The translations under genes and the position numbers were made by a program. From positions 104,552,464-104,616,463 of the forward strand of contig OX638131.1 of assembly GCA_951804985.1 (NCBI GenBank): DNA of 64,000 bases, in the 5' to 3' direction. The notes beneath the pieces were generated by a model that worked only from the letters and a program-made list of their open reading frames with translations, had not been told where the DNA came from and did no database searches. The first letter of the stretch is position 1, and each line of letters begins with the position of its first letter. Of this stretch, positions 56,736 through 64,000 are shown piece after piece. The stretch comes from Dryomyza anilis. Lineage: Eukaryota; Arthropoda; Insecta; Diptera; Dryomyzidae.

Positions 56736-57595
56736 CAACTGCACTCCTTTTTCTAGAAAAGCAAGTGGACAAAAATCGATATATTCTGAAAAGGTGGGTT
56801 TTCTAAAGGTTTTTGCTGTACCAACTAGAGATGGGCGCGTGCCTGTTTTTGATGGCACGGACACGCACGGGCACACACGAGAAGCTCGATAAAACACGGT
56901 ATTTAAAAAGACGAAGAAACAAAGAAACACGGGAAAACACGACAAAACACGGAAAAACACGGAAAAACACGACAAAACACAAAAAAAGCACGGAAAAACA
57001 TGAAAAAGCAAGCAACCGGAACAAATATTATAGTCCCTGTGAGGGAACACAAAGAACCAGAATCGGAACCGTTATTAAAAATATATGGAACCGGAATCGA
57101 ATACCATTTAATTTGCTGGTTGAAACCACAATTTTAAAAATCTTGAAACCGGAACTGATATTGCAATAAGTTTTAGGCCCTGTAATTAATAATTCAAAAA
57201 TTATGTTTGATACTGTTTTATTCTTTTAAATCCATAAGTAAAACTAAAACAACAGATTTTTAAGAAAAGGTTTAAATACAACGACATTTTTATTTTCTGA
57301 AGCAGGAAGTAAGGGTTTTTTTTTATTAGGGTAGAAACTATAAAAAAAAAAACTTTAATGAGCGCGTTCTAGATTTTGGAGGCACGGGCACGACAGCAAC
57401 TAGCACGCACGGAGATTTGCACGCACGAACACGAAAAAAGAACGCACGCGCCCATCTCTAATACCAACCACACAAGTATGTGTGGAAAGACCTTTCTCAG
57501 ATGTAAAATTTATAAAAAACCTACTAAGAAGTCGGCTTGATTCAAACATGCTAAATTTCATAATTCTTTTAAAATCGAACCACAATCACTGTTAA
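56736..57595 (+). pseudogene. Decayed hAT transposase C-terminus, interrupted by a miniature element
   Basis: From 57465 the plus strand reads open to TAA at 57593-57595 and contains ERPFSDVKFIKNLLRSRL, the typical hAT dimerisation motif (E-R-x-F-S...K...R-x-R-L). The frame continues upstream across the miniature element at 56826-57460 into KVFAVP at about 56804-56821. Before that, codons resembling the usual Trp/Lys-rich segment are readable only with frameshifts, so the gene is dead. The inserted element split it between FAVP and the TTQVCVERPF part. Confidence 0.65.
56826..57460. mobile_element. hAT-type miniature element with 8-bp target duplication
   Basis: The ends TAGAGATGGGCGCGTGC and GCACGCGCCCATCTCTA are exact inverted repeats. 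Flanks GTACCAAC (56818-56825) and ATACCAAC (57461-57468) match at 7 of 8 positions. An 8-bp duplication and a TAGAGATGGGC terminus are hAT hallmarks (family knowledge). Inside are GGAAAAACAC tandem repeats (about 56925-57000). The open frames here follow the repeats. Confidence 0.85.
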
Positions 57596-57659
57596 TTTTT
57601 TACGCCGTTACCCATAAAGAAAACAAAGTTCAAAAATTTTCGCTTAAAAATGATACATA

Positions 57660-57792
57660 AAAAATGTTGCTCTTACCGGTAAAATACCGGTAATTACCGG
57701 TAATACCTTTACCTTTTCAAATCAAATACCGTTACGGAAACTATCCCAATACCGTTATCCGTTATCGTACCGTTATTCGTATCGGTTACAAC
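57660..57792. repeat. TACCGGTA / TACCGTTA-rich patch
   Basis: Several ACCGGTAA and ACCGTTATCCG units within 130 bp, including the direct run TACCGGTAATTACCGGTAA. It probably belongs to an older element broken by the insertion at 57793. Confidence 0.55.
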
Positions 57793-58450
57793 CAGTGTTC
57801 TCATTCTACTCCGATCTGAGTAGATCTACTCCATTTCATTTTGATTTGTAAAATGTACTCCTCTACTCCGGTAGTAGAATTTTCTACTCCTTTCTCATAA
57901 TTTTCGACTTCCTATTACTGAAATCTACTTTCTTTTGCAAAAATTGCAAAAATATGATGAGAACAATTTCTTGCGAACCAAATAAATTGTCAATATTATA
58001 ATTTAAATAATAACTATGATCAATTATCTGTAAAATAAATGTAATAATTTTGACATGGTCTTAAAAATGTAGAAGTCATAATTATAAATATAATCATAAT
58101 TTATAAATAAAATATTGAAAACACCATGTATCTCATTGGGTGTTCCAGATACACCCCAACTCTAGAATAGACCATCCTGTATACATCAACATTATAGAAA
58201 ATCCATAAAATCAGGATTCAATAAAAATATTAAAATTAACACATCTATTAATTTTTTTTGAATCTAATATACTAATGCATATTCCTACTCCATTTCCCTT
58301 CAAATTTACTACTATATTTAATTTTCTACCCCTTTTACATCGAATCTACTCCATTTTGCAATATTTTCAATTCCACTCCCTTTTACTCATTTCTACTCCC
58401 CAATATTTTCAAATCTGCTCCTTTTGCATTGGCAAAAAGTGTGAACACTG
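57793..58450. mobile_element. hAT-type miniature element with exact 8-bp target duplication
   Basis: Ends CAGTGTTCTCA and TGTGAACACTG (inverted with one change) lie between exact copies of GTTACAAC (57785-57792 and 58451-58458). Subterminal regions are dense in CTACTCC. No transposase frame is seen. Confidence 0.85.
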
Positions 58451-58608
58451 GTTACAACCCCTGGACCTTAGTATTTAAATTCGCTTAACTATTGCTTAAG
58501 TTACGTTAAATTGATTAGTGTGAAAGGTTTTAGGACAGTCAAAAATAAAGATGAAATAATTAATTCTATTCTATGTAAAGAATTTAATATATAATCAACA
58601 CGTGAAAA

Positions 58609-58935
58609 ATGAATAAATTTCAATGTGCTTCTATCAGTGGAGGATCTGTCAGTGTCAAATTACTACAAATTATTAACTCAAACAAAAAATACTTGATGGC
58701 ACCTCCAACATATAGCTTATGTGGGTCACCACAAGTAGAACTAGTCATAACTCACTCACTCAAAGGAAGAGCTAAACTTCCCAGTGCACCTTTATCACTC
58801 AGCGACGACGAGACACAACGATGCGATTCACTTTCCTCGAAAGCACTTTGTCATCGCCGCATACGAACCGAAAAACACCCACACAACGTCTTTGATCATT
58901 CAACAACACCCACTTCGGCGGTCCCTATTTCCTGA
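58609..58935 (+). CDS. Unrecognised 108-codon open frame
   Basis: Starts with ATG and ends TGA in a patch less AT-rich than its surroundings (about 58590-59420). The product is Ser-, Thr- and His-rich in its second half with no signal peptide, membrane segment or domain I recognise. No splice sites or promoter tie it to a gene. It may be part of an unrecognised element or an untranslated region; weakly supported. Confidence 0.15.
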   Translation: MNKFQCASISGGSVSVKLLQIINSNKKYLMAPPTYSLCGSPQVELVITHSLKGRAKLPSAPLSLSDDETQRCDSLSSKALCHRRIRTEKHPHNVFDHSTTPTSAVPIS

Positions 58936-59594
58936 GCTCTAAAGTACAGCATGTACTACATCATTCCCGACCATAATGTCCGCCCGCATTTTTCATATCG
59001 CAATATGGAATCACATAAAAAGTTTTTGCATACTTTTTGGCGCAATACAAGAAAGTAGTGTGGATCGGGCTATGGGGAAGGGTGTTTTTTTTCTGTTCCT
59101 TTTTTAGGAAGAGTTGGGTGGTTGTCAGTGAGAAGTGGAGGTTTAAGTGTGCGGTATGGGCCAAGGTGAGCGCTCGCACAAAGGTAATAAAAAATGAAAT
59201 ATGGCAGCTATTCGGCATGCCATGAAAATCTGATAACATATTTTATGCGAAAAAATATTATTTATTGCACACAGAGGGCGTTACATTTCATATATTTCGC
59301 TTTTCGCATTTCTCGCGCTCACTCTCGCTGGGTCGCATTGAAAATACAGAAATTGTTTATATCTGCCAAACTGTGGGTGTTGGTGAGATTGCTCTTAATA
59401 GATACCCAATAGGAAATTTGTGTTATTGGTGACATGGAAAATGAATTGGAAGTTTTTACAAAAGTTTTGAACAGCATTATATCTTATAAGTTATTACATA
59501 AAACAACTTAAAAAAAATAAAAGACTTTTTCTATTTTTCTTTTAATATTCACTATAAATTTAATTTCACATATCTGAACATAAAAAATAGTTCT
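58936..59594. other. Intergenic DNA, moderately GC-rich, nothing recognised
   Basis: Unique-looking sequence with no structure I can name. The open frames on both strands at 58961-59412 overlap each other and are not convincing. Confidence 0.4.
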
Positions 59595-59707
59595 CAGCGC
59601 GGTATAGAAAATGTTTCTACCAAATGATGTTGTTAGCCTCAGACCAGACTTGAACCGGGACCTTTCAGCTCACAGTCCAACGCACTAAACTTCAGCTACC
59701 GACGCTA
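59595..59707 (-). mobile_element. tRNA-derived SINE, truncated copy 3
   Basis: The tRNA-like head and about 40 nt of the body, inverse strand. It matches copies 1 and 2 (inverse B box TTGAACCGGG; TTCTATACCGCG at the break) but is more diverged, so older. The rest of the body and the tail are absent. Confidence 0.85.
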
Positions 59708-59930
59708 AAATAAATTCATTAAATATTCATTTCAACTCACATTTTAAATATGAGAAAATATTTAAATTTAAATAAAAAAGTCAAAACCTATACTAAATAG
59801 TTAAGGTATTAGAAAAATGTAACTGAAATCATAAATTCAATGTTTAAACAAAAAAGAATTGTACATCCAAAAATTTTTAATTTAAATTCTCACTCACAAA
59901 TTTTACATTTTGAAATATAACATTTCATGC
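59708..59930. other. AT-rich DNA, nothing recognised
   Basis: Short AT-rich stretch between SINE copy 3 and the next element. Confidence 0.4.
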
Positions 59931-60805
59931 ACACATAGAAAATTATTGTCGAATCCGACAATAATTTGAAAATATTTCATGTCAAAATGGATCCGCAAAT
60001 ATAATTTTCATATTATTGTCGGATCCAACAATAAAATTATCAAACAAGTATTGAACATAAAATTTTTGTTTTTGAAAATTTGTATTGCTAATTTTCAGTT
60101 TTCCTTCGAATGACGTTTTTAAAATTTTCAATTTTGACAGGTTATTATGAAAAAGAAAACAAACAATTTTGAAATTCTTTTTTATTTTTTATTAACAGAT
60201 TAAATCAGAAATCAAAATTTGCGCTGCAATTATTAACATATTTTTGTCATATGTGCAGTGTACATCTAATGTCCATCTTATCGATCCACGGCGAGCGATT
60301 GTAATGATTTGGATTGTGTTAGAGTGTAGGATCACATATATGTTGAAGCGCACACAGCGCGAGATTTTTCGTCTCATTGCCGACGATGGAGGGTCCCTGA
60401 AAGCCAATCATACTCCACGGACTTGGTGCAATCGCGATAAAGTTGGGTCGGTGCCGAAGCACCAAATCGTAAGACGGCGGTTTATATGGCTTTCATCTCG
60501 CATTCCTTTGTTATATTCTACAATTTATTGGCCAACAGAACACATGGCAATTACTCGATTCAGTAGTTCAGATTAAATTTATTAATTAACGGTTTTATAA
60601 ATAAAATACACGTCTTGTTTTTAATATTAAAATGAAAATATGAAATACCAAAATAAAAAATTCTATTTTCCATGTCAACCTTTTATTTACTTCAAAATGA
60701 AAATTCATAATATTATTTTCAAAGTTAAAAATAATATTGTTGTTTGGAGATTTTAATAAATTGATAATATTTATTGTCGAAAATCAACAATTATTTTCTA
60801 TGTGT
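59931..60805. mobile_element. TIR element with ACACATAGAAAAT ends
   Basis: The left end ACACATAGAAAATTATTGTCG is the approximate inverse of the right end CAACAATTATTTTCTATGTGT. Near the left end lie palindromes of the type ATTGTCGGATCCAACAAT (59946 and 60018 regions). A patch with higher GC and a 110-codon open frame (60244-60576, first ATG at 60307) occupies the middle. It is not a recognisable transposase and might be captured host DNA. Target duplication not settled. Confidence 0.6.
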
Positions 60806-61040
60806 GTGCTGTAGTTTATCAACCAGGCTATTTTTGAAAACAGCAGCAATTTCAAAACAGCCGCTATAATTTAACCCACAGCTTTTTTACATTATAAACC
60901 AGGCTGTTTATACTTTTTATTCCAGCCATAAACCATTCCAATAAACATTTGCTGTTGAATTAAAGTGGTTTGCAAGTTTAAATCAAGCATTTTTCTCAAT
61001 TTATTGTGTTGAGAATAGCGTAGAGAAACGTAACTTAAAA

Positions 61041-61839
61041 AGTTGCTAAATATAGCATTCTCCATCAAAACGTCTTTTAACTATCTATCCTATTTATCAA
61101 ATTATATTCCAATGTACAACTAACTTAAAATATGCACTCATATCGAAGTTGAAGGAAAATTTGAATTCTATTTGAAATACACTAATATTTCTAGCTGAGC
61201 TATAGCTTAATAGACCACTTGATATTCATAATAAACTACACAATAAAACAACACTTGTTTGAAACTTGATGTTGATAAAAATTCTCAACATATTCGTATA
61301 CTGCATTTATCTATATCAAAACAATATGGTATTGGAAATAAAAAAAGGAAGTGAAATGGTACATGCATGTTAAATCGCACAAGTATTACATATTGATCAT
61401 CATTAATAGATCTGTTTTCCCGGTCTACGTGGTTCGATAAAAAGTTGTTAAATATAGCATTCTCCATCAAAACGTCTTTTAACTATCTATCCTATTTATT
61501 AAATTATAATCCAATATACAACAAACTTAAAATATGCACACATATCGAAGTAGAGGGAAAAATTTTAATTCTATTTGAAATACACTAAATTTCTAGCTGA
61601 GCTATAGCTTAATAGACAACTTGATATACATAATAAACTACACAATAAAACCACACATGTTTGAAACTTGATGTTGATAAAAATTCTCAACATATTCGTA
61701 TACTGCATTTATCTATATCAAAACAATTTGGTATTGGAAATAAAAAATTAAGTGAAATGGTAAATGCATGTTAAATCGCACAAGTATCACATATTGATCA
61801 TCATTAATAGATCTGTTTTCCGGGTCTCCGTGGTTCGAT
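61041..61839 (+). repeat. 401-bp tandem duplication
   Basis: Copy 1 (about 61041-61438) and copy 2 (about 61443-61839) share nearly every base, for example TAGCATTCTCCATCAAAACG and GATCATCATTAATAGATCTG, with scattered substitutions and small indels. Confidence 0.95.
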
Positions 61840-62177
61840 TTTCATAAAAAGACACATGATGTTGCGGGTTTTCGTACACCGTTTGAATTTCTTATTCAAT
61901 AATTAAGACGCAACAATTGTTGAATTTCGTAGTCAATAATGGCGTCAATAGTTGTGATTATTTATAATATTCAAAAAATATGCGCTGGGCTTGACGAAAT
62001 GTTTATTGGGATACATTTATGTAATTTTCAAATTCAAATTTTTTTATGAAAAACAATAAAAAATCATAAATTTTGAAATTATTTTTAATTTTGAGTTGGA
62101 TATTTTTTCAGGCTAAACATTTTAGACGACTACCAAGCAGTTTGATATTTTTAGGTCGGGCTAAAATTCAATATTTA

Positions 62178-62356
62178 GGGTGTGTGAGAATTCGACGAAA
62201 TTGCTGACTAAACTAAATTGAACGGCTTTTCATTCGATCACCATTTGGTAACCGGCAATTGTTAAAGTCCATAATCGAGCGATTATTATATGTCTGTCAT
62301 CCAATTTAGTTCAATTTAAATGTGCTAAATTGAAAAAATCGAATTCGCACACACCC
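62178..62356. mobile_element. 179-bp miniature element with TTA target duplication
   Basis: Ends GGGTGTGTGAGAATTCGA and TCGAATTCGCACACACCC are inverted with one change and flanked by TTA (62175-62177 and 62357-62359), the pattern of PIF/Harbinger miniature elements. It is nested in the 60809-62430 element. Confidence 0.8.
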
Positions 62357-62430
62357 TTAGACTGGTTGAAAATAAAATAAATTAGCCAGATACTCCGTTG
62401 TTTTCAAAATAGCCTGGTTGATAAATTACA

Positions 62431-62791
62431 TAACCAGTAATATTTTTTTCAGTGTTTCAACTCTTTGTCTTCATTTTTTTTTGGATCGATTTGTTTTTGG
62501 TATTGTCAATGGTTTGATCATCAATTCTTGATTTTCCTACCCAGTCATCGCTAGAGCGTGAATACGTTTTTTTGTTGTTGTTGTGGTATGATGCTACCGT
62601 GTTGTGCCTCATATTTTATGAGTCTTACAATTCCGAATGATAAACTGCTTTAATATATACACAAACACATATATATTATATACATTACGATGTACAATGT
62701 ATACACGGAAATCAACAACAACAACAATGGCAATAATAAGAGAAACGGCAGCAAATATTGCAACAATTTTATTTATTATTTTTATATGCAG
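62431..62791. other. Intergenic DNA, AT-rich
   Basis: TTGTTGTTGTTG and ACAACAACAACAA runs near 62571 and 62716. No supported gene. Confidence 0.4.
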
Positions 62792-62928
62792 CCATTGCTG
62801 CCATAAGAGAGTCAGTCGACACCATCTACCGTCACCACGGAGAATTATGGGATTTTTATAGGAAAAACATCGGCAACCCGCATCGGACGCATTTGGCGGC
62901 ACAATGCGGGACACAGTTTATCGCAAAG
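62792..62928 (+). CDS. Possible single exon of an unidentified gene
   Basis: A 137-nt GC-richer island is bounded by TTTTTATATGCAG (acceptor) and GCAAAG|GTAGCG (donor). It is open in one frame with balanced composition, for example RESVDTIYRHHGELWDFYRK. I do not recognise the protein, and no neighbouring exon can be joined within the window. A minus-strand frame overlaps it. Weak; it may equally be an untranslated or regulatory segment. Confidence 0.2.
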
Positions 62929-63074
62929 GTAGCGATAAATATTTTGATACATTGTTTGGTACAGCAGCAGCAGCAGCAACACTTAAATGAATAACGTTCG
63001 ACAAATATTTTATAGTTCAGCAATTTTTCATATCGATGAATATTAATGGGCGACACACTAGCAACATTTATTTG

Positions 63075-63990
63075 GTTCAAAAATAGTGAAGAATTTCAGT
63101 TAAAATTCAAATTTTCAGTAGAAACTGCAATGTTCAGTAAAAATTACAATTTTCAGTAAAAATACAATTTTCAGTTCAAATTACAATTTATATTAAAAAT
63201 TACACTTCTCAGTAACAATTACATTATTAGTAAAAATTACAATTTATGTAAATATATTCAGTACAGTAATAATTAAAAGTTTTAGTAAAAATTTAAATTT
63301 TCATAAAAAAATAAAATTACATTTTTCAGTAAAAATTAAAATGTTCAGTAAGAATTATAATTATATATAAAAACTAAATGCCAAAAATTACAATTTTTAG
63401 TAAAAGTACCTCAGTAAAATTACAATTTTCAGTAGGAATTACAATTTTCAATAAAAAATATAATTTTCAGTAAAAGAAAAATGTCAGTAAAAATTACATT
63501 TTTCAGTGAAAATTAAAATTTTCAGTTAAAATTAAATAATTTCAGTAAGAATTGCAATTTTCAGTAAATGGTAAAAATTTAAATTTTCAGTAAAATTACA
63601 ATTATCAGTAAAAATTACAATTATCAGTAAACAGTAAAAATTAAATATGTCAGTAAAAATAACAATTTTTCGTAAAAATTACAATTTTAAAATTGCAGTT
63701 TTCACTAAATACACTACAATGTTTAGTAAAAAAATTAAAATTTACAGTAAAATTTACAATTTTACAGTTTTTAATAAAATAACAGTATTAAGTAAAAATT
63801 ACAATTTTCAGTAAAAATATCAATTTTTAGTAAAAAAATATCCCTTTTCAGTAAAAAATTAAAGCTTTAAATAAAAAAATTACAATTTACAGTAAAATTT
63901 ACATTTTGCAGTAAATTTTCAATATTCATAAAGTTACAGTTTTCAGTAAAAATAACAGTATTCAGTAAAATTTTTCATTTAAAAAAAAAT
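63075..63990 (+). repeat. 19-bp minisatellite, CAGTAAAAATTACAATTTT variant
   Basis: Nearly continuous, variable units to the end of the window. The core CAGTAAAAATT differs from the CACTAAAAATT family by one base, suggesting common origin or convergence under the same AT bias. Confidence 0.9.
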
Positions 63991-64000
63991 ATTCTTCATT

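Larger units (their letters stand above)
60809..62430. mobile_element. 1.6-kb TIR element (AACCAGGCTATTTTTGAAAAC ends)
   Basis: The left end TGTAGTTTATCAACCAGGCT and following ATTTTTGAAAACA is mirrored at 62399-62430 by GTTTTCAAAATAGCCTGGTT and GATAAATTACA. Inside are a further AACCAGGCTGTTTATAC (near 60898), a 401-bp tandem duplication and a nested miniature element at 62178-62356. No transposase. Confidence 0.65.

Noticed and set aside
56691..57169. Cys/Phe-rich 119-codon minus-strand frame and Lys/Thr-rich plus-strand frame
   Set aside because: Both run through the GGAAAAACAC tandem repeats of a miniature element and are products of the repeat.

Overview
The window looks like genomic DNA of a higher dipteran insect, probably an acalyptrate fly such as a tephritid. 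The species cannot be fixed from the sequence. The evidence is a very AT-rich composition, short GT-AG introns (51-58 nt in two genes), a fly-like CG11050/HDDC2 gene and a fly-like Ku80 gene, and a dense load of small DNA transposons, a tRNA-derived SINE and a BEL/Pao LTR retrotransposon. Only about four host protein genes can be supported; most of the 64 kb is repeats.

Layout. 1-8.3 kb: AT-rich DNA with a 19-bp minisatellite, a fold-back element (2048-3037), a terminal-inverted-repeat (TIR) element (3723-4600) and a 1.2-kb TTA-flanked element (5169-6360). The last carries what looks like a captured, spliced gene fragment. 8.36-21.15 kb, minus strand: an HDDC2-type HD-domain 5'-deoxynucleotidase gene in three coding exons. 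Its introns hold minisatellites, including a 2.6-kb block at 14.4-17.0 kb. Its upstream region holds another minisatellite, two DNA-transposon-like elements and a SINE. A possible first exon and promoter lies near 28.5-28.7 kb.

31.8-44.4 kb, plus strand: the most interesting locus. It has the full Ku80 (XRCC5-like) gene at 40790-44384. Upstream, in the same orientation, are two intact two-exon genes (31857-33063 and 37276-38404). Each encodes two tandem copies of the Ku80 C-terminal helical domain (the domain that in vertebrates precedes the DNA-PKcs-binding tail) and nothing else of Ku80. The pair is separated by two satellite arrays (about 163-bp and 181-bp periods) and followed by a SINE. 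I do not know of described stand-alone, duplicated Ku80 C-terminal-domain genes, and this is my main candidate for a new system.

44.8-49.5 kb: inverted blocks of the 19-bp minisatellite and a GC-richer stretch that may be regulatory. 49527-55958: a complete, apparently young BEL/Pao retrotransposon with one open Gag-Pol frame, a primer site matching tRNA-Phe, LTRs differing only in the length of a T run, and a perfect 5-bp target duplication. 56-64 kb: a graveyard of small elements, including a hAT-like miniature element inserted in a decayed hAT transposase, other TIR elements, a third SINE copy, a TIR element containing a 401-bp tandem duplication, and another minisatellite. All assignments come from reading the sequence; no database search was possible.
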